From: Mycolicibacillus parakoreensis
GTDB taxonomy: Bacteria; Actinomycetota; Actinomycetes; Mycobacteriales; Mycobacteriaceae
NCBI RefSeq assembly: GCF_022370835.2
Contig: NZ_CP092365.1
Location: 1,178,001 to 1,242,000, forward strand
DNA length: 64,000 nucleotides
Reading direction: 5' to 3'
Part shown: piece after piece, positions 17,928 through 26,595 of the stretch
Numbering within the stretch: position 1 is the stretch's first letter
How the letters are laid out: every line of letters starts with the position of its first letter
Translations under genes and position numbers: made by a program
The notes under the pieces: model-generated
Told to the model about the DNA's origin: nothing
The model's input: the letters and a program-made list of their open reading frames with translations, nothing else
The model's database searches: none

Positions 17928-19126
17928 GCCCCACCGCCGAGCGGGTCGAATCGTTTCTGGTCCCCGACCTCGGTGAGGGCCTGCTGGAGGTGACGATCGG
18001 CGACTGGCATGTCGGTGTGGGCGACGATGTTGAGCTCAACGCGCCGCTGTGCACCGTCGAGACGGCCAAGGCCGAGGTGGAGATCCCCAGCCCCTACCGC
18101 GGACGGATTGTGGAGATCCGCGGCGCCCCCGGTGACGTGCTCGACGTGGGATCGCTGCTGGCGCGCATCGCGGTGACCGGCGGCGCCGACGACGCAGCGC
18201 GGCACGATGCGCCGCAGGGACGCACCGCTGCGCCGCGGCCGCCGGTGCTGGTCGGGTACGGCACCGACGACGGCCTCGACACCAGCCGCCGTCCGGCTCC
18301 GCCGCGGCGGCCTCGGGCGCAACCGGCGGCTCGCAAGCTCGCCGCCGAACTCGGTGTCGACTTGACCACCGTGGCCCCCGGGCCGGCCGGGGTGATCACC
18401 ACCGAGGCGGTGCGCGATGCCGCCGACGTCGGTGACTCCGACGGGGAACTCCTCGCACTCGATGCGGTCGAGGCCACGATGGCCGAGCGGATGACCATCG
18501 CGCACAATCAGATTCCCGATGCTTCGGCGACCGTACAGGTGGATGGAACTCGGTTGCTGCAGGTGCGCGATCGCATCGGCGACCCGGAAATCACCGCGTT
18601 CACGTTGACCTTGCGGCTGACGGCTTTGGCGTTGACCCGCCACCGCAGACTCAACGCGACGTGGTCGCCCGGGTCGGCCGGGCCGCGGGTGCGCTGTCAC
18701 CGGGGCGTGCACCTGGGGTTCGCCGCCGCCACGCCCCGCGGCCTGGTGGTTCCGGTGGTCCGCGACGCCGGGCACCGGAGCACTCGCGAGCTCGCCGCCG
18801 AGGTCACCCGGCTCACCGACGGCGCACGGCGCGCCACGCTGAGCCCGGCCGAGCTGCGGGGATCGACGTTCACCGTCTCCAATTTCGGTGCCCTCGACCT
18901 CGACGAGGGCACCCCGATCATCAACCCGCCGGAGGCCGCGATCCTGGGGATGGGGTCGCTCAAACCCCGTCCCGCGGTGCGCGACGACACCCTGGTGATC
19001 GCCCCGCAGATGACGCTGACCTGTGTGTTCGATCACCGCATTCTCGATGGGGCGCAGGTCGCGGCGTTCCTCACCGAGGTGCGGGATCTCATCGAGGCAC
19101 CGGCGACCGCGTTGGCCGATCTCTAG
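17924..19126 (+). CDS. bkdC: Branched-chain keto acid dehydrogenase E2 (dihydrolipoyl acyltransferase)
   Basis: 400 residues. An N-terminal lipoyl domain (about 10-85) carries the lipoyl-lysine Lys49 in ETAKAEV. A Pro/Arg-rich linker (about 95-135) follows, then a peripheral subunit-binding domain (ARKLAAELGVDLTTV, GVITTEAV). The C-terminal catalytic domain has DHRILDG with His371 and Asp375, and FTVSNFGALDLDEGTPIINP. There is a single lipoyl domain, as in other mycobacterial BCKDH E2 proteins. It starts with GTG overlapping the bkdB stop and is the last gene of the ten-gene operon. It is convergent with echA14, 13 bases away. Confidence 0.94.
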   Translation: MSPTAERVESFLVPDLGEGLLEVTIGDWHVGVGDDVELNAPLCTVETAKAEVEIPSPYRGRIVEIRGAPGDVLDVGSLLARIAVTGGADDAARHDAPQGRTAAPRPPVLVGYGTDDGLDTSRRPAPPRRPRAQPAARKLAAELGVDLTTVAPGPAGVITTEAVRDAADVGDSDGELLALDAVEATMAERMTIAHNQIPDASATVQVDGTRLLQVRDRIGDPEITAFTLTLRLTALALTRHRRLNATWSPGSAGPRVRCHRGVHLGFAAATPRGLVVPVVRDAGHRSTRELAAEVTRLTDGARRATLSPAELRGSTFTVSNFGALDLDEGTPIINPPEAAILGMGSLKPRPAVRDDTLVIAPQMTLTCVFDHRILDGAQVAAFLTEVRDLIEAPATALADL

Positions 19127-19139
19127 AGTCCCGGTGGGG

Positions 19140-19898
19140 TTAGCGGCGTTTCGCGGCGGCGAGGCGAGCGGCGAATTCCGGCGCGCGAACCGAGGCGGCC
19201 TGCGGCCCCAGTTCGGCACGCATCGCGGCCCGATGGGTGTCGGTGTCGACCGCGCCGGGGCTGGCGGTGGCCCGCATCGTCGCCTTGGTGGCCACTACCA
19301 CCTCCCGCGGCGCGCCCGCGGGGCCGGCCGCCAACTGCAGCGCGGCGGCCACCGCGTCGTCGGCGCGTTGCAGCGCCAGCCCGTGACGCACCGCCGCCTC
19401 GGCGTCGAAACGCATGGAGAACAGCAAAGCGGCGCGCGCCACCTGCGGGCCCACCGCGCGTTGCAGCATCCACGTGGCACCCCCACCGGGGTGAAGGCCG
19501 AGTTGCTGGAACCGGGCGTCAAAGAGCGCATGCGGACCGGCGATGCGCACGTCGGCGGCGAGTGCGAGGTTGAGCCCCGCGCCGACCGCGGCGCCGTTGA
19601 CCGCGGCGATCGTCGGCAGGGTGCATCCGCCGACCGCCATGAACCCGTCGTAGAGCGCCAACAGCCCCTCCTCCGCGGCGTCGCCGAGCGCGGAGAGATC
19701 GGCACCCGCGCAGAACGCCTTGCCGGCCCCGGTGATCACCACCGCGTGCACGTCGGGATCGGATTCGGCGCGTTCGATCGTCGAACGCAGCTGCGCCGAC
19801 ATGGCTGCGGTGACCGCGTTGCGACGGTCCGGGTCGTTGACGGTGACCAGTGCGACGCGGTCGCTGACGTGATAGCGAACCAGATCGGGTCGGCTCAT
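19140..19898 (-). CDS. echA14: Enoyl-CoA hydratase/isomerase EchA14-like
   Basis: A 252-residue crotonase-fold protein. The oxyanion-hole segments are [13 protein letters not shown] and [19 protein letters not shown]. Of the two catalytic glutamates of classical hydratases, the second region reads [20 protein letters not shown], so the expected Glu is not clearly present and ordinary hydratase activity is uncertain. A TAGGCT -10 (19935-19940, minus strand) and GGAG before ATG support the start. It is named by position and similarity to Rv2486. The gap of 127 bases behind it shows nothing more. Confidence 0.85.
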   Translation of the reverse strand: MSRPDLVRYHVSDRVALVTVNDPDRRNAVTAAMSAQLRSTIERAESDPDVHAVVITGAGKAFCAGADLSALGDAAEEGLLALYDGFMAVGGCTLPTIAAVNGAAVGAGLNLALAADVRIAGPHALFDARFQQLGLHPGGGATWMLQRAVGPQVARAALLFSMRFDAEAAVRHGLALQRADDAVAAALQLAAGPAGAPREVVVATKATMRATASPGAVDTDTHRAAMRAELGPQAASVRAPEFAARLAAAKRR

Positions 19899-20025
19899 GG
19901 GATGCTCCGTGTCGTCGAGGTGGGCGGCACGGTCAGCCTAAAGGTGCTGTGAGCGTGAGCCAGTTCCAGGTTCTGCCGGCGACGCGACGCATCGCGGTGC
20001 CGCGCCCGGCGCCCGGTGCCCGGGG

Positions 20026-20865
20026 CTATTTCAGCATGCTGCCGGCATCGACCGTCAACGGCAGGCCGGTGACGTAGCGAGACTCCTCGGAGGCCAGGAA
20101 CAGCACGGCGTTGCTGACGTCGTCGGGCTCGACCCACCCCACCGGCAGTGTGTGCATGAACTGAGCGGCCACCGCCATGTCGTCGGGGCCCGGGCTCTCC
20201 AGGTCCGGGCGGAAGAGTTTCATGGTGCCCTCGTTCATGAACATCGGGGTGTTGACGTTGGTGGGATGCACCGAGTTGACCCGGATGAAGTGCTGGCCCA
20301 GCTCCACGGCGAACGCGCGCATCAGCCCGACCACCCCGTGCTTGGCGGCGATGTAGTGACCGGTGTTCGGATACGCCTTGAGGGCGCCGACCGAACCGGT
20401 CAAGATGATCGATCCGCCGTTGCCGCCGGAGATCAGGTGCGGTACAGCGGCCTTGACGGTCTTCCACACCCCGGACAGGTTGACGCCGATCATGTCGTCC
20501 CAGTCCTCGGCGGAGGTTCGATCCAAGGTGTGACCGCCGTTGCCGATACCGGCGTTCGCCACGATCACGTCGAGGCGACCCAATTGCTCCACGCCCCCGT
20601 CGACGGCGGCTTTGAGTGCGTCGAAGTCGCGCACGTCGACTTCGGCGGTGACGACCCGCCGGTTGTGCGCTTTGACCAGATCCGCGGTGTGGGCGAGGTC
20701 GTCGGGGGTCGCCGGCGGGATCGGGCTGTTGGCGCTGATCGGTGCGCAGATGTCGACCGCGATGATGTCGGCACCCTCCTGGGCCAGTCGCACCGCGTGA
20801 CTGCGGCCCTGCCCGCGTGCCGCGCCGGTGATGACCGCAACCTTGTCCGTGACCCGTCCGCTCAT
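20026..20865 (-). CDS. Mycofactocin-type short-chain dehydrogenase
   Basis: A 279-residue SDR with TGAARGQGRSHAVRLAQEGAD at the cofactor site, NAGIGN, TGSVGALKAYPN with the catalytic Ser region, and YIAAKHG as the YxxxK motif. The acidic VDIC and the long insert after it (SANSPIPPATPDDLAHTADL) are hallmarks of the mycofactocin-coupled SDR subfamily, whose nicotinamide cofactor does not exchange and is recycled through mycofactocin. Members oxidise alcohols such as carveol. The substrate here is unknown. An operator like the one before the P450 gene lies 51 bases upstream. No mycofactocin synthesis genes are in the window. Confidence 0.88.
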   Translation of the reverse strand: MSGRVTDKVAVITGAARGQGRSHAVRLAQEGADIIAVDICAPISANSPIPPATPDDLAHTADLVKAHNRRVVTAEVDVRDFDALKAAVDGGVEQLGRLDVIVANAGIGNGGHTLDRTSAEDWDDMIGVNLSGVWKTVKAAVPHLISGGNGGSIILTGSVGALKAYPNTGHYIAAKHGVVGLMRAFAVELGQHFIRVNSVHPTNVNTPMFMNEGTMKLFRPDLESPGPDDMAVAAQFMHTLPVGWVEPDDVSNAVLFLASEESRYVTGLPLTVDAGSMLK

Positions 20866-20915
20866 AGGTGTTCCTCGCTGCCGTGGAGTGCGTCGGTTTG
20901 TACGCCCGCTCGATG

Positions 20916-20931
20916 TTGGTCGATCGATCAA
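20916..20931. promoter_or_regulatory. Operator upstream of the mycofactocin-type SDR
   Basis: TTGGTCGATCGATCAA is a 16-base palindrome with one mismatch. The core is nearly identical to the palindrome before the P450 gene. The two sites flank the TetR gene, so it is the likely binder. Confidence 0.65.
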
Positions 20932-21002
20932 AACGATCTCATGGTGTGGCCGTGTCGTCAACCGTCGGCGGCGGTGGGGACGTGCCGGCGGGGCAGGCCG
21001 GC

Positions 21003-21623
21003 CTAGCGCGGGCCGTCGCCGGCGGCCGGAGCCGGTGCCCGCAGTCGACCCAGTTGGCGCTCGACGAAGGCGCGCAGCTCCTCGTGGCCCTGGGTGACGC
21101 CGACGATGCTTTCGTTGCACAGGCTGCGCGCGGTCTGGGTGATGAGCATGGCGACCGCCACCGGAGGGTGTTCGGTCAGGTCGACGCCGTTGGCCCTCAG
21201 CACCAGGGTGACCGCCGCGGTCTCGATATCCCTGACCCGCTCGGCGTAGGTCTTCAGCTCGGCGCCGATCGCCTTACGATGGTTCGCCAGCGCCATGAAC
21301 TCGGCATTCAAGCCGGTCAGTCGGGTGTCGCTATTGATTTCCCATAGGGCTCGGACCGGATCGTCATCGGTGAGCGCGGCGCGGATCCGGTCCAGGGCGG
21401 CGTCGGCCCCGGCGCGCAGCACGGCCAGGAACAAATCGTCCATGGTCGGGAAGTAGTAGTAGACCAGCGCCTGCTTGACGCCGGCCCGCGCCGCCACCCG
21501 GCGTGATGTGGCGGCGGCGTAGCCCTCTTCGCGCATGATCTGCGCGGTGGCCTCCATCAGCTTGCGGCGGGTGCCGCCGTCGCCGGAGCCCGCCGCGCGG
21601 GCCGATTGCTGACCGGTCGTCAT
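21003..21623 (-). CDS. TetR-family regulator of the SDR/P450 module
   Basis: A 206-residue TetR protein. The DNA-binding domain is at about residues 18-65: KLMEATAQIMREEGYAAATS, RRVAARAGVKQALVYYYFPTMDDL. A helical ligand domain follows (TYAERVRDIETAAVTLVL). ATG 21623 has a strong GGAGGAG ribosome-binding site; longer in-frame starts run into the operator region. It lies between the SDR and P450 genes with near-identical palindromes on each side. It probably represses both and responds to a substrate of the pathway. Confidence 0.9.
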   Translation of the reverse strand: MTTGQQSARAAGSGDGGTRRKLMEATAQIMREEGYAAATSRRVAARAGVKQALVYYYFPTMDDLFLAVLRAGADAALDRIRAALTDDDPVRALWEINSDTRLTGLNAEFMALANHRKAIGAELKTYAERVRDIETAAVTLVLRANGVDLTEHPPVAVAMLITQTARSLCNESIVGVTQGHEELRAFVERQLGRLRAPAPAAGDGPR

Positions 21624-21719
21624 GCGCTCCTCCGTCCACGTTGCCCGACCGGTGTGGACGTCGCTGGGGGCTGTTGACCACCGGCGCAGCACGTGGTAGG
21701 CATACGGCATCGTAGCAGT

Positions 21720-21735
21720 TTGATCGATCGATCAG
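21720..21735. promoter_or_regulatory. Operator between the TetR gene and the P450 gene
   Basis: TTGATCGATCGATCAG contains a perfect 14-base palindrome (21721-21734). It matches the site at 20916-20931 at nearly every position. It lies 42 bases before the P450 ATG and 97 bases before the regulator start, so it can serve both divergent genes. Confidence 0.65.
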
Positions 21736-21776
21736 CACAGCCAGGCGCTTTCTTCGATCCGAAAGGTGTTGAGTCC

Positions 21777-23078
21777 ATGACCGACCTGAGCACGGTCGAC
21801 TACTTCTCCGACCCCGCGATCGCGCAGGACCCGTTCGAGTACTGGGACTGGCTGCGCGGCCGGGGACCGGTGTTTCGCGAACCGCACCACGGGGTGGTGG
21901 CGGTCACCGGGCACGAGGAGGTCTGGGCGGCGTTCAAGGACTGGCAGACGTTCTCGGCGGTCAACGCCATCGGTGGTCCGTTCCCGCCGTTGCCGTTCAC
22001 CCCGCAGGGCGACGACATCAGCGACCAGATCGAGGCGCACCGCCACGAATTCCCGATCTTCGAGCACATGGTGACCATGGACCCTCCGGACCACGAGCGG
22101 TCCCGGTCGTTGCTGCAGTCGCTGTTGACCCCCCGTCGGCTGCAGGAGAACGCCGACTACATCTGGCGACTGGCCGATCGGCAACTCGACGAGTTCATCG
22201 ACCCGGCGGCCACCGAGGGCGGGTGCGAGTTCCTCGGCGAGTTCGCCAAACCGTTCGCCACGTTGGCGATCGCCGACCTGCTCGGGGTGCCGGAGGAGGA
22301 CCGTCCGGAGATCCGCCGCAACCTGGGCGCCGGATCCGCGCCCGGCACCCGGGTGGGGGCGTTGGACCACGAACCGGTGGGCATCAACCCCCTGCAGTAC
22401 CTGGACGAGTTGTTCAGCGGTTACATCACCGATCGGCGCGCCGCCCCCCGTGCGGATGTCCTGACCGGCCTGGCGTCGGCCACCTACCCGGACGGCTCGA
22501 CGCCGGAGATCATCGACGTGGTGCGCCCGGCGACATTCTTGTTCGCCGCCGGTCAGGAGACGGTCACCAAACTGCTCAGCTTCGCGGTGCAGGTGCTCGG
22601 GGACCGCCCCGAGTTGCAGGAGCGCCTGCGCGTCGACCGCAAGCTGATCGGGCCGTTCCTGGAAGAGACGCTGCGGATGCAGAGCCCGACCAAGGTCGAC
22701 TTCCGGTTGACCCGTCGGACCAGCACGCTGGGCGGCGTGCACATCCCGGCCGGCACCGTGGTGATGCTGTGTCTGGGCGCGGCCAACCGCGATCCTCGGA
22801 AGTTCGAGAACCCCAACGAGTTCCGACTGGACCGCAAGAACGTGCGCGAACATCTCGCCTTCGGCCGCGGTATCCACACCTGCGTCGGCGCCCCCCTGGC
22901 GCGGGTGGAAGGCAAGGTCACCATCGACCGGCTCCTGGAGCGGACCCGCGACATCCGGATCAGCGAGGCCAAACACGGCCCGGTCGGCCACCGTGACTAC
23001 CGCTATGAGCCGACGTTCCTGTTGCGCGGCCTGACCGAACTGCACATCGAGTTCACCCCGGCGCCCACGACGTCGTGA
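21777..23078 (+). CDS. Cytochrome P450
   Basis: A 433-residue soluble bacterial P450. The heme-binding motif FGRGIHTCVG gives the axial thiolate Cys369. The I-helix motif is FAAGQETV, the K-helix ExxR is EETLR, and the PERF-like region is FENPNEFRLDR. The early segment HMVTMDPPDHERSRSLL is the C-helix heme-propionate contact. ATG 21777 is chosen because GAAAGG lies about 10 bases upstream and an earlier start would read through the operator. Electron partners are not encoded nearby. Paired control with an alcohol-oxidising SDR suggests hydroxylation followed by alcohol oxidation. I cannot assign a CYP family. Confidence 0.93.
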   Translation: MTDLSTVDYFSDPAIAQDPFEYWDWLRGRGPVFREPHHGVVAVTGHEEVWAAFKDWQTFSAVNAIGGPFPPLPFTPQGDDISDQIEAHRHEFPIFEHMVTMDPPDHERSRSLLQSLLTPRRLQENADYIWRLADRQLDEFIDPAATEGGCEFLGEFAKPFATLAIADLLGVPEEDRPEIRRNLGAGSAPGTRVGALDHEPVGINPLQYLDELFSGYITDRRAAPRADVLTGLASATYPDGSTPEIIDVVRPATFLFAAGQETVTKLLSFAVQVLGDRPELQERLRVDRKLIGPFLEETLRMQSPTKVDFRLTRRTSTLGGVHIPAGTVVMLCLGAANRDPRKFENPNEFRLDRKNVREHLAFGRGIHTCVGAPLARVEGKVTIDRLLERTRDIRISEAKHGPVGHRDYRYEPTFLLRGLTELHIEFTPAPTTS

Positions 23079-23097
23079 CCGGTGCCACGTCGAGTCG

Positions 23098-23171
23098 TGC
23101 CCCCGGGCGGACTCGAACCGCCGACCACGAGATTAGAAGTCACGCGCTCTATCCAGCTGAGCTACGGGGGC
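23098..23171 (-). tRNA. tRNA-Arg (TCT)
   Basis: The minus strand gives acceptor GCCCCCG/CGGGGGC with A73, D arm GCTCAGCTGGATAGAGC, anticodon loop with TCT, and T arm GGTTCGAGTCC. CCA is not encoded. A TAGACT -10 box (23185-23190, minus strand) lies 13 bases upstream. The next 280 bases up to the WS/DGAT gene hold no other gene that I can support. Confidence 0.95.
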
Positions 23172-23452
23172 GATCGCGCAGGTCAGTCTAATCAACACCG
23201 CGCCCGTCCCGATGATCGGACGCGGGGCCGCCCACCACGCGTGTCGCCCACCGCAGGCGCGGCGCGCGACCGGCCGGGCGACGCGGCCGCGGCTTCTCCG
23301 GCTCCCGGGGTGCGGAGTTCGCGGCCTGCTCAGAGGCGCCCAATCGGCCAACGCGATCGGCCCAACCCGACTAGCGTTGTCGGCACGGGCAAGCGCGGAT
23401 CGGAAGGGGTCGAGGGTGGTTGTGCATCGGACCGGCAGGGCGGGTGTGCGAC

Positions 23453-24910
23453 GTGGGTAAGGAGGTCAACGCCGCCGGCCTGCCCGTCGAGCTGAGCGCG
23501 GTGGACTACCTGCTGCATCGCGGCGAGGCCAACCCCCGGACGCGATCGGGCATCTTGAGCCTGGAGATCCTCGACACCACCCCGGACTGGTCGCGGTTTC
23601 GGGCCACCTTCGAGGCCGCGTCCCGCAAGGCGCTGCGGCTGCGCGAGAAAGTGGTGGTGCCCACCCTGCCGACCGCGCCGGCCCGCTGGGTGGTCGACCC
23701 GGATTTCAACCTCGACTACCACGTGCGGCGGTTGCGGGTGGCCGAGCCGGGCTCGCTGCGGGAGCTGCTCGACCTGGCCGAGCTGATGCTGCAGGCGCCG
23801 ATGGACACCTCCCGGCCGCTGTGGACCGCGACGTTGGTCGAGGGGCTGGCCGACGGCCGGGCGGCGGCCCTGCTGCACATGAGCCATGCGGTCACCGACG
23901 GTGTCGGCGGGATGGAGATGTTCGGCCAGCTTTACGACCTCGAGCGTGATCCCCCGGCGCGACGGATGGCGCCCATGCCGGTGCCCAAGGATCTGTCTCC
24001 GGAGGATCTGATGCGCGACGGCATCAACCGGTTGCCGGTGACGCTGCTGGGCGGCCTGCGCGGGTTGGTGACCGGCTCCGCGCAGATCGCGACCCGGGTG
24101 GTGGAGAACCCGCTGGGTGCGGCGGCCGGGGTCGTCGACTACGCCCGGTCCAGCCTGCGGATGATGCAGCAGGCCACCGCCCCGTCTCCGTTGCTGCGCC
24201 GGCGCAGCCTGTCGAGCCGCACCGTCACCCTCGATATCGACCTGGCCGACCTGCACCGGGCGGCCAAGGCCGCGGGGGGATCGATCAACGACGCCTACCT
24301 GGCCGGCATGTGTGGGGCGCTGCGTCGCTACCACGTCGCGCTCGGGGTGCCGATCGCGACGTTGCCGATGGCGGTCCCGGTCAATCTGCGGACGGGCACC
24401 GACCCAGCCGGCGGCAACCGGTTCACCGGGGTGAATCTGGCCGCGCCGATCGGGGAGGGGGACCCGGCGGCACGGATCGGCAAGATCCGAGCCCAGATGA
24501 CCCAGCGCCGCGAGGAGCGGGCCCTGGGTCTGCTCGGCGTGATCGCCCCGGTGTTGAGTGTGCTGCCGACCCCCGCCCTGGAGTCGCTGGAGGGATCGGT
24601 GATCGCCGCCGACGTGCAGGCGAGCAACATCCCGATGTATCCCGGAGAAACCTATCTTGCCGGAGCGAAGGTGTTGCGCCAGTACGGGTTGGGGCCATTG
24701 CCCGGGGTTGCGGTCATGGCAGTATTGTTGTCGCGCAACGGGTTGTGCACGATCAGTGCGCGATATGACCGAGCGGCGATCACCGATGAGGCACTGTTCG
24801 CGCGCTGTCTGCAGGACGGGTTCGACGAGGTGCTCGTGCTGGCCGGGGATCCCGCGCCGCGATCACGGCCGGCATCCATCCCTTCCCCGACCGGATCGGA
24901 GCGAGCATGA
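23453..24910 (+). CDS. WS/DGAT-family wax ester/triacylglycerol synthase (Rv2484c-like)
   Basis: A roughly 485-residue acyltransferase of the WS/DGAT family, which esterifies diacylglycerol or fatty alcohol with acyl-CoA. The active-site motif reads SHAVTDG (His145, Asp149) instead of the usual HHxxxDG: the catalytic second His and the Asp are kept and the first His is Ser. Other blocks are FNLDYHVRRL, PLWTATLVEGL, NDAYLAGMCGALRRY and VPVNLRTG. The start is uncertain: GTG 23453, GTG 23444 and TTG 23420 are in frame and none has a clear ribosome-binding site. It overlaps the PlsC gene by ATGA, forming a glycerolipid operon. Confidence 0.88.
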   Translation: MGKEVNAAGLPVELSAVDYLLHRGEANPRTRSGILSLEILDTTPDWSRFRATFEAASRKALRLREKVVVPTLPTAPARWVVDPDFNLDYHVRRLRVAEPGSLRELLDLAELMLQAPMDTSRPLWTATLVEGLADGRAAALLHMSHAVTDGVGGMEMFGQLYDLERDPPARRMAPMPVPKDLSPEDLMRDGINRLPVTLLGGLRGLVTGSAQIATRVVENPLGAAAGVVDYARSSLRMMQQATAPSPLLRRRSLSSRTVTLDIDLADLHRAAKAAGGSINDAYLAGMCGALRRYHVALGVPIATLPMAVPVNLRTGTDPAGGNRFTGVNLAAPIGEGDPAARIGKIRAQMTQRREERALGLLGVIAPVLSVLPTPALESLEGSVIAADVQASNIPMYPGETYLAGAKVLRQYGLGPLPGVAVMAVLLSRNGLCTISARYDRAAITDEALFARCLQDGFDEVLVLAGDPAPRSRPASIPSPTGSERA

Positions 24911-26595
24911 CAACGCAAGGCGATATGCGCCTACCCGGCTCGGTGGCCGAGGTCGCCGCCAGCGCGCCCGGGCCCAAGATCGGCGCCTTCTTCGACCTCG
25001 ACGGCACGCTGGTCGCCGGGTTCACCGGGGTGATCTTGACCCGGGAACGGTTCCGTCACCGCGACATGGGCCTCGGCGAGCTGGTCAGCATGCTCGCCGC
25101 CGGGGTGAACCACCAACTCGGCCGCATCGAATTCGAGGGGCTGATCAACACCGCCGCCGCGGCGCTGCGCGGGAGGCCGTTGAGCGACGTCACCGAGATC
25201 GGCGAGCGGATGTTCACCCAGAAGATCGAGCCGCGGGTGTACCCGGAGATGCGCGAGCTGGTGCGCGCCCACCTCAACCGCGGCCACACCGTGGTGCTCA
25301 GTTCTTCGGCGCTGACCATCCAGGTCGATCCGGTGGCCCGGTTCCTGGGCATTCCCAACACATTGACCAACCGGTTCGAGACCGACGAGAACGGCGTGCT
25401 CACCGGCCGTGTGGTCGAACCGATCCTGTGGGGGCCGGGCAAAGCCGATGCGGTACAGGGGTTCGCCGCCGCGCACGACATCGACTTGAAAGACAGCTAT
25501 TTCTACGCCGACGGCGACGAAGACGTGGCGCTGATGTATTTGGTCGGCAACCCGCGGCCGACCAACCCGGAGGGCAAGATGGCCACGGTCGCCAAGAAGC
25601 GGGGCTGGCCGATCCTGCGGTTCTCCAGCCGCAGCGGTGTCGGGTTCACCGGTGCGGTGCGCACCCTGGCCGGCGTCGGCTCTCTGGTGCCGATCGCCAC
25701 CGGCGCTATCTGGTGGGGTCTGTTGACCCGCAGCCGGCGTCGCGGGGTGAACTTCTTCACCGCCAACTGGCAGCGGATGGTGCTGGCCGCCGGTGGGGTC
25801 GGCCTCAACGTCCTCGGTGAAAAGAACCTCACCGCACAGCGACCGGCGGTGTTCATCTTCAACCACCGCAACCAGGTTGATCCGCTGATCGTCGGGGCGT
25901 TGGTGCGGGACAACTACACCGGGGTGGGCAAGAAGGAACTCGCCAGAGACCCGGTGCTCGGTGCGCTGGGCCGGGCTCTGGACGTCGCGTTCATCGACCG
26001 CGACGACAGTCAGGCGGCCGTCGAGGCGCTGCATGAGGTCGAAGAACGCGCCCGCGACGGGCTGTCGATCGTGATCGCCCCGGAGGGCACCCGGCTGGAC
26101 ACCACCGAGGTGGGGCCGTTCAAAAAGGGCGCGTTCCGGATGGCGATGGCCACCGGGCTGCCGATCGTGCCGATCGTCATCCGCAACGCCGAGCAGGTCG
26201 CCTCGCGGGATTCGATCACGATGAACCCCGGCACGGTCGACGTCGCGGTCTTCCCCCCGATCTCGGTGTCCGACTGGACCTTGGGCGATCTCGACGACCG
26301 GATCGCGGCGGTGCGCCAACTGTATCTGGACACCATCGCCGACTGGCCGGTCGGCGAACTTCCCGACGTCGACCTCGACGGTGCCGCACCGCGGGCCGCC
26401 GAGCGCACCGCCGCGAAACCGCGGGCGAAAAAGACGCCGACGAAACCGCCGGCCAAAAAGACCCCCGCCAAAAAATCGGCGGGTGCTGCAACGAAGGGAG
26501 CGACAAAGCGGGCGGTGAAAAAGTCGACGCCCAGACCCTCGCGCGCAACGACCGACGGCCCCGCCGACAGGGCCCGGCCCCGAGGCCGCTCATGA
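24907..26595 (+). CDS. plsC: HAD phosphatase / 1-acylglycerol-3-phosphate acyltransferase fusion (Rv2483c-like)
   Basis: 562 residues in three parts. The N-terminal HAD-IB domain (about 20-240) has FFDLDGTL with Asp30 and Asp32, [17 protein letters not shown] and [17 protein letters not shown]. The acyltransferase domain (about 275-485) has NHRNQVD with His320 and Asp325, and the EGTR motif. The C-terminal tail (about 490-562) is Lys/Ala/Pro-rich with PAKKTPAKK repeats and resembles histone H1 or HupB tails. The fusion could make phosphatidic acid and dephosphorylate a glycerolipid intermediate. It overlaps both neighbours by ATGA, linking it to WS/DGAT and PlsB2. Confidence 0.93.
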   Translation: MTTQGDMRLPGSVAEVAASAPGPKIGAFFDLDGTLVAGFTGVILTRERFRHRDMGLGELVSMLAAGVNHQLGRIEFEGLINTAAAALRGRPLSDVTEIGERMFTQKIEPRVYPEMRELVRAHLNRGHTVVLSSSALTIQVDPVARFLGIPNTLTNRFETDENGVLTGRVVEPILWGPGKADAVQGFAAAHDIDLKDSYFYADGDEDVALMYLVGNPRPTNPEGKMATVAKKRGWPILRFSSRSGVGFTGAVRTLAGVGSLVPIATGAIWWGLLTRSRRRGVNFFTANWQRMVLAAGGVGLNVLGEKNLTAQRPAVFIFNHRNQVDPLIVGALVRDNYTGVGKKELARDPVLGALGRALDVAFIDRDDSQAAVEALHEVEERARDGLSIVIAPEGTRLDTTEVGPFKKGAFRMAMATGLPIVPIVIRNAEQVASRDSITMNPGTVDVAVFPPISVSDWTLGDLDDRIAAVRQLYLDTIADWPVGELPDVDLDGAAPRAAERTAAKPRAKKTPTKPPAKKTPAKKSAGAATKGATKRAVKKSTPRPSRATTDGPADRARPRGRS

